A DNA stretch of 64,000 nt, from the NCBI GenBank assembly GCA_019638115.1, contig JAHBUK010000003.1:496001-560000 (forward strand). Reading direction: 5' to 3'. The notes beneath the pieces were generated by a model. The model was not told the origin of the DNA. It saw only the letters and a list, made by a program, of their open reading frames with translations, and did not search any database. The stretch is from Flavobacteriales bacterium (GTDB lineage: Bacteria > Bacteroidota > Bacteroidia > Flavobacteriales_F > PHOS-HE28). Positions 25,977 to 35,484 of the stretch are shown piece by piece (position 1 is the first letter of the stretch; the number at the start of each line of letters is the position of its first letter). Both the position numbers and the translations under genes were made by a program.

Positions 25977-27066
25977 GGTGATGATCTCCGGTGGAGGCAC
26001 CGGCGGTCACATCTTCCCGGCCATCGCCATCGCCAACGCGGTGCGCGAGCGGGAGGCTACTGCCGAATTCCTGTTCGTGGGTGCCGAAGGGAAGATGGAG
26101 ATGGAGAAGGTGCCGACCGCAGGTTACCGCATCGAAGGCCTGCCCATCCGCGGTTTCCAGCGCGGCCAGTTGCTCAGCAATGTGGGCCTGCCCTGGCGCA
26201 TCATCCGCAGCATGCTGAAGGCCCGCTCACTGGTGCGCACCTTCAAGCCGCATGTGGCGGTGGGCGTGGGCGGCTATGCCAGCGGACCCCTGCTGGCGGC
26301 TGCGCAGCGCATGGGTGTGCCCACGCTGATCCAGGAGCAGAACAGCTTCCCCGGCAAGACCAACGTGTACCTCGCCAAGCGCGTGGATCGCATCTGTGTG
26401 GCCTATGCCGGCATGGACAAGTTCTTCCCCCGCGAAAAGCTCCTGCTTACCGGAAACCCTGTGCGCCAGGATGTGGTGCGCCTTGCAGGCAAGCGGCCGC
26501 GTGGCTTGGAGCAGTTCGGCCTGCAGGACGGTCGGCCCATCCTCTTCATCACCGGAGGAAGCCTCGGTGCACGCGGCATCAACCGTGGTGTGGAGGCCGC
26601 ATTGAAAGCCTGGAAAGAGGCCGGCATCCAAGTGATCTGGCAGACCGGCACGCCTTACTTCAAGCAGGCCCAGGCCGCCGTGGAAGCGTTGGCATACAGC
26701 GATTGCAAAGTGCTCGAGTTCGTATCGCGCATGGACCTGGCCTACGCCGTGGCGGACCTCGTGGTGGCGCGTGCCGGTGCCATCAGCATCAGCGAGCTCT
26801 CGCTCGTGGCCAAGCCTTCCATATTGGTGCCGTTGCCCACCGCAGCGGAAGACCACCAGACCCACAACGCGCGTGCGCTCACCGATCACGGTGCCGCCGT
26901 GCTGCTGCGCGATGCGGAGACGGTGGAGAAGCTGGGAAGTGCAGTGCTGGAGCTGATCCAGGACCCGAACGCCTTGCAACGCCTCAGTGCCGCCATTGCC
27001 GCCTTGGGCACCACCAACGCCGCAGAGTCCATTGCTGTTGAAGTGATCCGTTTAGCCCGCAAATGA
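25945..27066 (+). CDS. murG: Undecaprenyl-diphospho-MurNAc-pentapeptide GlcNAc transferase
   Basis: A 373-residue GT28 enzyme that converts lipid I to lipid II at the inner membrane face. The nucleotide-binding GGGTGGHIFPAIAIA is near the N-terminus; FGGYASGP-like VGVGGYASGPLL, TLIQEQNSFPGKTN, FITGGSLGARGIN and the SRAGA-like VVARAGAISISELSLV, then PSILVPLPTAAEDHQ, are family marks. The chosen ATG lies within ftsW; GTG 25978 or ATG 25981 are alternatives. Overlaps murC by 4 bp. Confidence 0.94.
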   Translation: MSNAHGLQSLRVMISGGGTGGHIFPAIAIANAVREREATAEFLFVGAEGKMEMEKVPTAGYRIEGLPIRGFQRGQLLSNVGLPWRIIRSMLKARSLVRTFKPHVAVGVGGYASGPLLAAAQRMGVPTLIQEQNSFPGKTNVYLAKRVDRICVAYAGMDKFFPREKLLLTGNPVRQDVVRLAGKRPRGLEQFGLQDGRPILFITGGSLGARGINRGVEAALKAWKEAGIQVIWQTGTPYFKQAQAAVEALAYSDCKVLEFVSRMDLAYAVADLVVARAGAISISELSLVAKPSILVPLPTAAEDHQTHNARALTDHGAAVLLRDAETVEKLGSAVLELIQDPNALQRLSAAIAALGTTNAAESIAVEVIRLARK

Positions 27067-28442
27067 ACGCGCCCAGCCAACATATGCTCTACTTCATCGG
27101 TGTCGGTGGCATCGGCATGAGCGGCCTTGCGCGCTACTTCAGCAGGCATGGCGCTCAGGTGGCCGGCTACGACCGCACGCCCAGCGAGCTCACCAACGAG
27201 CTGCAGCGTGAAGGTGTGGAGGTGCAGTTCAACGAACGCGTGGAACTCATCCCACAAAGCTTCCGCGATGCCGACCCGGCGCAGGTGATGGTGGTGCGCA
27301 CACCGGCCGTTCCCCTGGACAGCCCGCTGCTGAAGTACTGGCAGGACAAGGGTGCGCGCATCCTGAAACGCGCCGAGGTACTTGGCATGGTGACCCGCGA
27401 TCGCCGCACGGTGGCCGTGGCCGGTACCCATGGCAAGACCACCGTCAGCACCATGCTCGCGCACCTGCTCACCGCCGGTGGTGTGCCCTGCAACGCTTTC
27501 CTCGGTGGCATCGCCGTGAACTACGGCACCAACGTGCTGCTCAACGATGCCGCGCAGGTGAACGTGGTGGAGGCCGATGAGTACGACCGCAGCTTCCTGC
27601 AACTGCGCCCCTCGGAGTCCATCATCACCGCCATGGACCCCGACCACCTGGACATCTACGGCACGCCCGAGGCCATGTTCACCGCTTACACGGAGTTCGC
27701 GGCGCTGTGCACCGGTCGCATGCTGGTGCATGAACGCATTGCCGCGCGTTTCGCCGATCGTGCGGATGCGATGTCCTACGCCTTGGATGGCACCTCGGTG
27801 CCCCGCGCCGAGAACGTGCGCGTGGAGAACGGCACCTACGTGTTCGACCTGGTTGCGGAGGGGCAGTTGCTGAAGGGACTGGTGCTGGGCATGGCCGGCC
27901 GCCACAACGTGGAGAACGCCATCGCCGCCTCCACCATGGCACTGCACCTGGGTGTGACTCCTGAAGGTCTGCGCAGTGCGTTGGCCTCCTTCCGCGGTGT
28001 GTCGCGCCGTTTTGAAACGCGTTTGCGCACCGCATCCAAAGCACTGGTGGACGACTATGCCCATCACCCCGTGGAACTGGACGCATGCATCGGCAGTGCG
28101 CGCGAACTCTATCCCGCACGCCACATCACGGGCATCTTCCAACCGCACCTCTTCAGCCGCACCCGCGATCTGGCCGCCGATTTCGCGCAAAGCCTGTCCA
28201 AGCTCGATGCGTTGGTGCTGCTGGACATCTACCCGGCGCGAGAACTGCCCATCGAGGGCATCACTGCGCAGTGGCTGCTGGAACAGGTACCCATGGCCGC
28301 CAAGCACCACAGCACCCGCGAAGGGCTCACGGAACTGCTGGCCACCATGCCGCTGGATGTGGTGCTCACACTCGGTGCCGGCGACATCGACCGTGCGGTG
28401 CCTGCTGTTGAACGACTGTTGAACCAACAAGCCGTGTCATGA
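27063..28442 (+). CDS. murC: UDP-N-acetylmuramate--L-alanine ligase
   Basis: A 459-residue Mur ligase adding the first stem residue. It begins with a Rossmann-like GVGGIGMSGLARY, has the ATP loop GTHGKTTVSTML, VEADEYDRSFL, MDPDHLDIYG and the C-terminal DDYAHHPVEL and FQPHLFSRTRDL motifs. Four-base overlaps with murG and ftsQ show tight coupling. Confidence 0.95.
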   Translation: MNAPSQHMLYFIGVGGIGMSGLARYFSRHGAQVAGYDRTPSELTNELQREGVEVQFNERVELIPQSFRDADPAQVMVVRTPAVPLDSPLLKYWQDKGARILKRAEVLGMVTRDRRTVAVAGTHGKTTVSTMLAHLLTAGGVPCNAFLGGIAVNYGTNVLLNDAAQVNVVEADEYDRSFLQLRPSESIITAMDPDHLDIYGTPEAMFTAYTEFAALCTGRMLVHERIAARFADRADAMSYALDGTSVPRAENVRVENGTYVFDLVAEGQLLKGLVLGMAGRHNVENAIAASTMALHLGVTPEGLRSALASFRGVSRRFETRLRTASKALVDDYAHHPVELDACIGSARELYPARHITGIFQPHLFSRTRDLAADFAQSLSKLDALVLLDIYPARELPIEGITAQWLLEQVPMAAKHHSTREGLTELLATMPLDVVLTLGAGDIDRAVPAVERLLNQQAVS

Positions 28443-29266
28443 AGAACAAGATCCAACGACTGTTGCGACCGCTGGGCATTGCGCTGGCCGTGCTTGCCGT
28501 GATCTTCGCCTTGGGCTTCGTGGAGCGTACCGCCGATCGCGACCCCGTGGTGGACATTGCGGTGGAGGTGAGCGGTGCCGATGGCATCCACTTCCTCGAT
28601 GCCGCCACCGTGCGCCAGGAGCTGGTGGACCTCGGAACGGCCGTGCGCGGCGCACCCATCGGCGAGGTGGACCTGCCCGGTATCGAGCGCCGCCTGCGCA
28701 ACATGCCCGCCGTTGCCGAAGCGGAAGTGTACCACACCCTGGACGGTGTGCTGCATGTGAAGGTGCGCCAGCGCGAACCCATCGTGCGGGTCTTCAACAA
28801 GGACGGAAGCAGCTTCTACATCGATCGCGAGGGCTGGACCATGCCCACCAGCACCGTGTACACTGCGCGCGTTCCGGTGGTGGTCGGTGAGTTGGCAGAG
28901 CCCGGTGCCGGCGATGGCGTGCGCCATGTACACAGGGACACCGCTTACACCGGCGCGCATGGCCACCACATCCACCGCCTGCTGCACTTCATCCACCAGG
29001 ATCCCTTCTGGCATGCGCTCATCGACCAGGTGGAGGTGAACGCCAAGGGCGAATATGAACTGCTGCCCCGCGTGGGTGCGCACCGCGTGCTCATCGGCCA
29101 TCCCACCAGCTGGGGTGAGCCTGGCTCCGACGTGCTCGCACAGCGCTTCGCCAAACTCGACATCTTCTACCGAAAAGGAATGGCCCCGGCCGATCGCCGC
29201 CGCTTTGCGCGCATCGATCTGCGCTTCGCCGACCAGATCGTCTGTACCAACCGCACAACGCCCTAA
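28439..29266 (+). CDS. ftsQ: Cell division protein FtsQ/DivIB
   Basis: A 275-residue bitopic protein: short basic cytoplasmic start, membrane segment at ~10-28 (LGIALAVLAVIFALGFV), then a POTRA-like domain (GIHFLDAATVRQELVDLG) and a beta domain (VKVRQREPIVRVFNKDGSSFYID). The gene order and layout identify it, although FtsQ sequences vary greatly. It scaffolds FtsL and FtsB at the septum. 12 bp separate it from ftsA. Confidence 0.88.
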   Translation: MKNKIQRLLRPLGIALAVLAVIFALGFVERTADRDPVVDIAVEVSGADGIHFLDAATVRQELVDLGTAVRGAPIGEVDLPGIERRLRNMPAVAEAEVYHTLDGVLHVKVRQREPIVRVFNKDGSSFYIDREGWTMPTSTVYTARVPVVVGELAEPGAGDGVRHVHRDTAYTGAHGHHIHRLLHFIHQDPFWHALIDQVEVNAKGEYELLPRVGAHRVLIGHPTSWGEPGSDVLAQRFAKLDIFYRKGMAPADRRRFARIDLRFADQIVCTNRTTP

Positions 29267-29278
29267 CCACCCCAAGCA

Positions 29279-30577
29279 ATGGAGAACAACCAAGAGATCG
29301 TCGCTGGCCTTGATATCGGCACGACGAAGATCGCCTGCATCGTCGGGCGCAAGAATGAGCAAGGCAAGATCGAGATACTCGGCATGGGCAAGTCACGCAG
29401 CGATGGGGTTTCCCGCGGTGTGGTGGCCAACATCCAGAAGACCGTGGAGAGCATCATGGCCGCTGTGCGCGAAGCGGAGAACAGCGCCGGGGTGGACATC
29501 GGCACGGTGAACGTCGGCATCGCCGGTCAACACATCCGCAGCATGCAGCACCGCGGTATGAAGATGCGCGAGAGCCTGGAGGAGGAGATCACCCAGGTGG
29601 ACATCGACCAGCTGATCGATGAGACATACCGCCTGGTGATGCCGCCCGGTGAGGAGATCATCCACGTGCTTCCGCAGGAGTACATCGTGGACAACGAGCA
29701 GGGCATCCGCGATCCGATCGGTATGAGCGGCATCCGCATGGAGGCCAACTTCCACATCATCAGTGGCCAGGTCACCGCTGCACGCAACATCAACAAGTGC
29801 GTGCACCGCGCAGGGCTCAACGTCACCGAGCTCATCCTGGAGCCCCTTGCCAGTGCCGATGCGGTGCTCAGCGCAGAGGAGAAGGAGGCCGGTGTGGTGC
29901 TCGTGGACATCGGCGGCGGAACCACCGACATCGCCATCTTCTTCGACAACATCATCCGCCACACCGCCGTGATCCCCTTCGGTGGCAACGTGGTGACCGA
30001 GGACATCCGCCAGGGCTGCGGCATCATGCGCGACCAGGCCGAACTGCTGAAGACCAAGTTCGGCAGCGCCCTCGCCGCCGAGAACAAGGACAACGAGGTG
30101 GTGTGCATCCCCGGCCTCCGTGGGCGTGAACCCAAGGAGATCAGCTTGAAGACCCTGGCCGAGATCATCCAGAGCCGCATGGAGGAGATCCTCGAGCACG
30201 TGCACTTCGAGATCAAGAACTCCGGCATGGAGAAGCAGCTCATCGCAGGCATCGTGCTCACCGGTGGTGGTTCGCAGTTGAAGCACCTGAAACAACTGGT
30301 GGAGTACATGACCGGCATGTCCACCCGCATCGGCTACCCCAACGAGCACATCGCGAAGAGCGCCGTGGAGGACGTGACCAGCCCGCTGCACGCCACCGGT
30401 GTGGGCCTGGTGATGAAAGGCTTCGACTACCTGGACCGCCGCCGCCCCAAACAAGTGGAGACCCGCACCAACGGAAAGGTGCCGGTGAAGACCCACTCCA
30501 AAGGCAACATCCTCGGCAACTTCTTCGGCACCGTGCTCAGCGGCGCCAGCGATCTGCTGAAAGAGGACGAGAACTAA
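29279..30577 (+). CDS. ftsA: Cell division actin-like protein FtsA
   Basis: A 432-residue actin-fold ATPase that tethers FtsZ to the membrane. The phosphate-1 loop is AGLDIGTTKIACIVG; the inserted SHS2 (1C) domain includes VDIDQLIDETYRLVMPPGEEIIHVLPQEY (near 29600-29690); phosphate-2 is VLVDIGGGTTDIAIF; adenosine binding is IVLTGGGSQLKHL. The last residues (NFFGTVLSGASDLLKEDEN) form an amphipathic stretch suited to membrane binding. Confidence 0.94.
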   Translation: MENNQEIVAGLDIGTTKIACIVGRKNEQGKIEILGMGKSRSDGVSRGVVANIQKTVESIMAAVREAENSAGVDIGTVNVGIAGQHIRSMQHRGMKMRESLEEEITQVDIDQLIDETYRLVMPPGEEIIHVLPQEYIVDNEQGIRDPIGMSGIRMEANFHIISGQVTAARNINKCVHRAGLNVTELILEPLASADAVLSAEEKEAGVVLVDIGGGTTDIAIFFDNIIRHTAVIPFGGNVVTEDIRQGCGIMRDQAELLKTKFGSALAAENKDNEVVCIPGLRGREPKEISLKTLAEIIQSRMEEILEHVHFEIKNSGMEKQLIAGIVLTGGGSQLKHLKQLVEYMTGMSTRIGYPNEHIAKSAVEDVTSPLHATGVGLVMKGFDYLDRRRPKQVETRTNGKVPVKTHSKGNILGNFFGTVLSGASDLLKEDEN

Positions 30578-30620
30578 GCTTCCCAACGCACCTTCCCAAC
30601 ACTTCTCAAAACCCAACGTC

Positions 30621-32231
30621 ATGAAATTCGACCTTCCCCAAGAGCTCAGCTCGATCATCAAGGTGATCGGCGTGGGCGGTGGTGGCAGCAATGCTGTCAA
30701 CCACATGTACGAACAAGGTATCAAGGGTGTGGACTTCATCATCTGCAACACCGACAAGCAGGCTTTGGAGATCAGCCCCGTACCCGTGAAACTGCAGCTC
30801 GGTCCCGGCCTTACCGAAGGCCTCGGTGCCGGCGCGCAGCCTGAGCGTGGCAAGGATGCCGCACACGAGAACCTGGAGGACATCCGCCAGCTGCTCGGCA
30901 ACCGCACCAAGATGATCTTCATCACCGCCGGCATGGGTGGTGGTACCGGCACCGGCGCCGCCCCCGTGATCGCCAACGTGGCGCGCGAGCTCGGCATCCT
31001 CTCCGTGGGCATCGTTACCAGCCCCTTCCAGTGGGAAGGACGCCGCCGCAAGCAGCAGGCGCTAAGTGGTATCGAGGAACTGCGCAACGCGGTGGACACC
31101 CTGCTGGTGATCAACAACGACCGCCTGCGCGACCTCTTCGGCAACCTCTCCCTGGATACCGCCTTCGCCCATGCGGACAACGTGCTCACCACCGCAGCAC
31201 GCGGCATCGCCGAGATCATCACCAAGACCGGCACGGTGAACGTGGACTTCGAGGACGTGAAGACCGTGATGACCCGCAGCGGTGCGGCCATTATGGGCAT
31301 GGCCGAGGCCGAAGGGGAGGACCGCTCCCTGCGCGCCGCACAGGAGGCCCTCGCATCGCCCTTGCTCAACGACAATGACATCAAAGGCGCCAAGTTCGTG
31401 CTGCTCAACATCGAGCACGGCACGCGCCCGCTGCTGATGGACGAGATCGGCGAGATCACCGACTTCATCCAGGATGAGGCCGGCAGCGGCGCCGATGTGA
31501 TCTTCGGATACGGTACGGACGAGTCGCTCGGCGAGCGTGTGCGCATCACCGTGATCGCCACCGGCTTCAACACCAACACGCAATTGGGCGAACCGGCCAT
31601 GGCGCGCAACACCCGCACGGTGATCCCCTTGGATGCCGAAGTGCCGACCATGATCACCCAGCCGATCCTGAACCCCGTGGCCGGCACCGTGCTGCCCCAG
31701 GCCACCGAAGTGCCTGCCGAAGCACCTTCCAGCGAGCCTTACCTGAAGGCCATGGAGAGCAGCCCTGAGCAGACGCCCGAGCCGGTGAAGGCGCCGCAGC
31801 GCACCATCGAATTCGACATCGATCAGCCGCCGCCTCCCATGCGTCCTGCTGCACAGGAGGAAAGCGCCCCCATGGTGAAGCACACGCTCTACGATGACCA
31901 AGGCAGCAGCAACAGCAACACCGCCACCCAGGAACAACCGCGTGTGGTGGTGGGCGAGGCACGCCTTTCACCCGGCGAACACCAGAACCGCGTGGAGGAC
32001 CGCATGTCGCGCATTCGCGAGATGAGCAGCCGCCTGCGTACGCCCAACGGTGTGGCCGACTACGAGCGCGAGCCCGCATACAAGCGCAAGAACGTGCAGC
32101 TCAGCGATGGCCCCGCAAGCGCCGATTCCAACGTGAGCCGCTACACCCTCAGCGAAGGTGTTGATGAGCACGGTGAGCGCCGCGTGGAGTTGAAGCGCAA
32201 CAATCCCTACCTGCACGATAACGTGGACTAA
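30621..32231 (+). CDS. ftsZ: Cell division tubulin-like GTPase FtsZ
   Basis: A 536-residue FtsZ that polymerises into the division ring. The nucleotide-binding start is VIGVGGGGSNAVNHM; the tubulin signature is GMGGGTGTGAAPVIA; NNDRLRDLFG and NVDFEDVKTVM follow. The globular part ends near residue 335; then comes a ~170-residue Pro/Glu/Gln-rich linker and the C-terminal NNPYLHDNVD peptide. The long linker is usual for Bacteroidota. 43 bp separate it from ftsA. Confidence 0.95.
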   Translation: MKFDLPQELSSIIKVIGVGGGGSNAVNHMYEQGIKGVDFIICNTDKQALEISPVPVKLQLGPGLTEGLGAGAQPERGKDAAHENLEDIRQLLGNRTKMIFITAGMGGGTGTGAAPVIANVARELGILSVGIVTSPFQWEGRRRKQQALSGIEELRNAVDTLLVINNDRLRDLFGNLSLDTAFAHADNVLTTAARGIAEIITKTGTVNVDFEDVKTVMTRSGAAIMGMAEAEGEDRSLRAAQEALASPLLNDNDIKGAKFVLLNIEHGTRPLLMDEIGEITDFIQDEAGSGADVIFGYGTDESLGERVRITVIATGFNTNTQLGEPAMARNTRTVIPLDAEVPTMITQPILNPVAGTVLPQATEVPAEAPSSEPYLKAMESSPEQTPEPVKAPQRTIEFDIDQPPPPMRPAAQEESAPMVKHTLYDDQGSSNSNTATQEQPRVVVGEARLSPGEHQNRVEDRMSRIREMSSRLRTPNGVADYEREPAYKRKNVQLSDGPASADSNVSRYTLSEGVDEHGERRVELKRNNPYLHDNVD

Positions 32232-32248
32232 TGACCGGAAGGACGTGT

Positions 32249-32274
32249 GGTCGCGTGCGCCATTGCATGCGACC
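32249..32274. other. Hairpin between ftsZ and yqeY
   Basis: GGTCGCGTGC (32249-32258) pairs with GCATGCGACC (32265-32274) with one G-T pair and a 6-base loop. There is no T-run, so it may reduce read-through into yqeY or protect the ftsZ mRNA end instead of ending transcription. Confidence 0.4.
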
Positions 32275-32304
32275 GCATGACCACCGGAACGGATACCGAA
32301 CACC

Positions 32305-32757
32305 ATGGAATTGCAACAACGGATAGACGCGGACATCAAGGCGGCCATGCTTGCCCGTGAGAAGGACAAGCTCAACGCCCTGCGTGCTATCAAAAGCGCG
32401 ATCCTGCTGGAACTGACCAAGGAGGCCGGAGCAACATTGGACGCCGCGACCGGCATGAAGATCCTGCAGAAGCTGCACAAGCAGCGCATGGAAAGCGCCG
32501 CCATCTACCGCACGCAACAGCGCGATGAGCTGGCCGCGGAAGAGGAGGCGCAGGCTGCTGTGATAGAAGCCTACCTGCCCAAGCGCCTCAGCGATGAGGA
32601 GGTGGGTGAGGCCGTCCGCGCGGTGATCGCGGAGCTTGGTGCAACAGGCATGAAGGACATGGGCCGCGTGATGGGCGAAGCCAACAAACGGCTCGCCGGT
32701 CAGGCCGATGGAAGCCTCATTGCATCCCTGGTGAAAAGCCTGCTCGGCCAAAGCTGA
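32305..32757 (+). CDS. GatB/YqeY domain protein
   Basis: A 150-residue YqeY-like protein: LQQRIDADIKAAMLAREKDKLNALRAIKSAI at the start and MGRVMGEANKRLAGQADG near the end (positions 32660-32715) are typical. The domain is related to the tRNA-binding tail of GatB, but the role of the free-standing form is unknown. It regularly follows ftsZ in Bacteroidota. Confidence 0.9.
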   Translation: MELQQRIDADIKAAMLAREKDKLNALRAIKSAILLELTKEAGATLDAATGMKILQKLHKQRMESAAIYRTQQRDELAAEEEAQAAVIEAYLPKRLSDEEVGEAVRAVIAELGATGMKDMGRVMGEANKRLAGQADGSLIASLVKSLLGQS

Positions 32758-32775
32758 GCGGAACCCTGCGTTGGG

Positions 32776-32818
32776 TGAATGCGGAGCGCGCTCGGGAAGG
32801 GGCGCGCTTCTGCATTCA
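32776..32818. terminator. Stem-loop between convergent yqeY and response regulator genes
   Basis: Nested arms TGAATGC/GCATTCA and AGCGCGC/GCGCGCT form one long hairpin with a 10-base loop and small internal loop. It lies 18 bp after the yqeY stop and 7 bp before the end of the convergent gene, so it likely serves both. It has no clear T-run. Confidence 0.6.
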
Positions 32819-32825
32819 GGGGGTA

Positions 32826-33524
32826 TCAGCCCACCACCAGCTTGAAGCCCACGCCGTGTACGTTCACGATCTGCACCGTGGGGTCGGCCTTCAGGTACTT
32901 CCGCAGGCGGCTGATGAACACGTCCAAACTGCGCCCGAGGAAGTAGGTGTCATCGCCCCACACCATGTTCAGCACCAGTTCGCGCGGCAGCACCTGATCT
33001 TGGTGCATGCAGAGCAGGCGCAGCACGGCGGCCTCCTTCTTGGTCAGCTTCCGTTCGCCCTCCGGGTGGCTCAGCATCAGGTTGCGGTGGTCGAAGGTGA
33101 AAGCGCCCACCTCGAACTGTTCACGGTCGCGCAGGTCCTCGCCCTTGCCGTGCGTGCGACGCAGGATGGCTTCGATGCGCAGGATCAGCTCCTCGTGGCT
33201 GAAGGGCTTGGTGAGGTAATCATCGCCACCGGCCTTGAAGCCCGCAATGCGGTCCTCTGCCTGGCTCTTGGCAGTAAGGAACACGATGGGCACCTGGGCG
33301 TTCACCGAACGGATGTCCTCCGCCAGGGTGAAACCGTCCTTCTGCGGCAGCATCACGTCCAGTACGCAGAGGTCGTACACCTGCTCGTTGAAGCGCAAAA
33401 GTCCTTCCTTGCCATCGCGGCAGAGGTGCACGGCATAGCCCTTTCGCTTCAGTGCATCCTGTATCACGAATCCAAGGTTCTGGTCGTCCTCCACCAACAG
33501 GATGGTGGCTTTGGGGCTGCTCAT
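32826..33524 (-). CDS. OmpR/PhoB-family response regulator
   Basis: A 232-residue two-component regulator. The receiver domain has the acidic pair VEDD at 11-14, the phosphorylation site Asp56 (LCVLDVMLPQKDG), FLTAKSQ and DYLTKPFS. A winged-helix DNA-binding domain follows (LTKKEAAVLRLLCMHQDQVLPRELVL, then SLDVFISRLRKYL). The ATG at 33524 matches the family start. It lies 31 bp after the histidine kinase gene on the same strand. Confidence 0.93.
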   Translation of the reverse strand: MSSPKATILLVEDDQNLGFVIQDALKRKGYAVHLCRDGKEGLLRFNEQVYDLCVLDVMLPQKDGFTLAEDIRSVNAQVPIVFLTAKSQAEDRIAGFKAGGDDYLTKPFSHEELILRIEAILRRTHGKGEDLRDREQFEVGAFTFDHRNLMLSHPEGERKLTKKEAAVLRLLCMHQDQVLPRELVLNMVWGDDTYFLGRSLDVFISRLRKYLKADPTVQIVNVHGVGFKLVVG

Positions 33525-33555
33525 GGTAATGGCTGATGAGGTTGACGGATGCTGT

Positions 33556-34878
33556 TCATGCCAGCGGAAGACTGAGGGTGAAGGTGCTGCCCTTGCCGGG
33601 TTCGCTCTCCACACGGATGCTGCCGCCGTGGGCTTCGGTGATCTCTTTCACGTAGTGCAATCCCAGGCCGAAGCCTTTCACATTGTGCACGTTGCCCGTG
33701 TGCACGCGGAAGAAGCGCTCAAAGATCTGCTTCTGGTTTTCGCGGCTGATGCCGATGCCTTCGTCACGCACCGCGATCTCCAACTGCTGCCCGGCGCTGC
33801 TGGTGTGCACATGTATTGTGGCGTCATCGCGGCCGTACTTCAAGGCATTGTCAAGCAGGTTGAACAGCGTGTTGGTGAGGTGCATGCGGTCACCGGTCAC
33901 CAAGGCACGCTTCGCTCCGAGCACGAGGTCCACTTGGTTGTTGCGTTCCTGCAAGGGCAACTTGAAGGAGGTCAGCACTTCGTTCAGTACCTGGTGCAGG
34001 TCCACGCGTTCACGCTTCAGTTCCAGTTTGTCCTTGTCCAGCGATGACAACTGCAACACGCGCTCCACCTGGCTGCGCAGTCGTTCGTTCTCGCTGCGGA
34101 TGATGCGCGCGTATTCCCGCAGCCGGTCGGGTTCATGCACGATACCGGGATCGCTCAGCACTTCCGCGCTCAGTGCAATGGTGCTGATCGGCGTCTTCAG
34201 CTCGTGCGTCATGTTGCCGATGAAGTCGTTCTTCATCTCGCTGAGCTTCTTCTGCCGCATGATCACCCACACGCTGTAAGCGAAGAAGATGAACACGATG
34301 AGCGTGACCGTGGTGGGGAAGATCCAGGTCCATCGGCTTGTGTCCTCCTTCTCCCATAGCGTGCTGTGCCGGTTTGGGAAGTACACCCCGAAGTAGTGGC
34401 CGTCCTTGTTCAGCTTCAACATGCGACTGGGGCGCACGCTGTCATTGCCCAATGAATCAAGGGTGATGAGCTTGCCATACACCATGCTGTCGGTGAAGCA
34501 GTCGTACACGCCGTACTCGAAGTCCTCCTGGATGTTGCGTCGGCTGAACTCCTTGCGCAGCAAAGCCTCCAGCAGGTAGGGGTGCAGCGTGTCGTTGATG
34601 GTGACTGCGAAGTAGTTGGGGCGCTCCTGCTTCACCGCATCGTACAGGTCGCTCGGGTCTTTGTAGATGGAGAGGATCTGCTCGGTGACATCGGTGAGCG
34701 CCATCACCACCCGGTCGTTGAACTGCTTCTCCAGCTGGTCGGCCTGCTCGATGTTGAGGGCCACCTGCTCGCTGCGGTAGCGACTGGCCTGCTGCAACCA
34801 CAGCAACTGCGTGATCACCACGCCCACCACGCTCAGGGTGGCGAGCAACATAAGGGTGGCTATGGATCTGCGGCCCAT
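33556..34878 (-). CDS. Sensor histidine kinase
   Basis: A 440-residue membrane kinase, partner of the downstream response regulator. Membrane segments are at ~8-30 and ~ 195-220, enclosing a periplasmic sensor region of about 165 residues without a recognisable domain. The H box is NMTHELKTPISTIALSAEVL, the N box NTLFNLLDNALKYG, then DEGIGIS, GFGLGLHYV and the final GKGSTFTLSLP. The stimulus is unknown. Confidence 0.92.
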   Translation of the reverse strand: MGRRSIATLMLLATLSVVGVVITQLLWLQQASRYRSEQVALNIEQADQLEKQFNDRVVMALTDVTEQILSIYKDPSDLYDAVKQERPNYFAVTINDTLHPYLLEALLRKEFSRRNIQEDFEYGVYDCFTDSMVYGKLITLDSLGNDSVRPSRMLKLNKDGHYFGVYFPNRHSTLWEKEDTSRWTWIFPTTVTLIVFIFFAYSVWVIMRQKKLSEMKNDFIGNMTHELKTPISTIALSAEVLSDPGIVHEPDRLREYARIIRSENERLRSQVERVLQLSSLDKDKLELKRERVDLHQVLNEVLTSFKLPLQERNNQVDLVLGAKRALVTGDRMHLTNTLFNLLDNALKYGRDDATIHVHTSSAGQQLEIAVRDEGIGISRENQKQIFERFFRVHTGNVHNVKGFGLGLHYVKEITEAHGGSIRVESEPGKGSTFTLSLPLA

Positions 34879-34965
34879 GAGGGGAATGCAATGTTAAGCA
34901 GGCGGGCGCTGCACGTGCGTCCCCTTAACACACCTTATCTATGGCGCTTCGCCATCTTCGCACCC

Positions 34966-35484
34966 GTGCCCAAGGTCTTCCTCATCGGTTTCATGTGCAG
35001 CGGCAAATCCACCGTGGGTCGTGCGCTGGCCCCGCTGTTGGGCCTGCCCTTCGTTGACCTGGACCGTGTGGTGGAACAGCGCGTGGGCCCCTTGCTCCCG
35101 TACATCCAGCACTACGGCGAAGCGGCGTTCAGGGAGCAGGAGGCCGCAGTGTTGCAGGAGTTGCTGCAAGGCTCCGATGCCGTGGTCGGTACTGGCGGTG
35201 GCACGCCCTGCCAGCATGATCACTTGGAACGGATGAAGCAGGCCGGCATTGTCGTATGGCTGGATGTGTCCTGGGAGCCGCTCATCGCCCGCATTGAGCG
35301 TGCAGGTGGCGACAGGCCCTTGTTGTTCGGCTTGAAGGGTGAAGCGCTGCACCAACGGGTGCGTGATCTGCTGGCGGAACGGCTCACGTGCTACAGTGCC
35401 GCCCACATGCGCATACCGGCGGATGATGCAGTGGCCACGGTGGCTGCACGCATCGCGGAACAACTCGCCGATCAGTTCAGGTAG
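34966..35484 (+). CDS. aroK: Shikimate kinase
   Basis: A 172-residue kinase that phosphorylates shikimate in the chorismate pathway. The P-loop GFMCSGKST begins at residue 8; FVDLDRVVEQRVG is the shikimate-binding DxD region; FREQEAAVLQEL and VGTGGGTPCQ follow. It starts with GTG at 34966: this gives the family length, and a CATCTTCG box lies 5 bases upstream, the same layout as mazG. It converges on the phosphoribosyltransferase gene, overlapping it by 13 bp. Confidence 0.88.
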   Translation: MPKVFLIGFMCSGKSTVGRALAPLLGLPFVDLDRVVEQRVGPLLPYIQHYGEAAFREQEAAVLQELLQGSDAVVGTGGGTPCQHDHLERMKQAGIVVWLDVSWEPLIARIERAGGDRPLLFGLKGEALHQRVRDLLAERLTCYSAAHMRIPADDAVATVAARIAEQLADQFR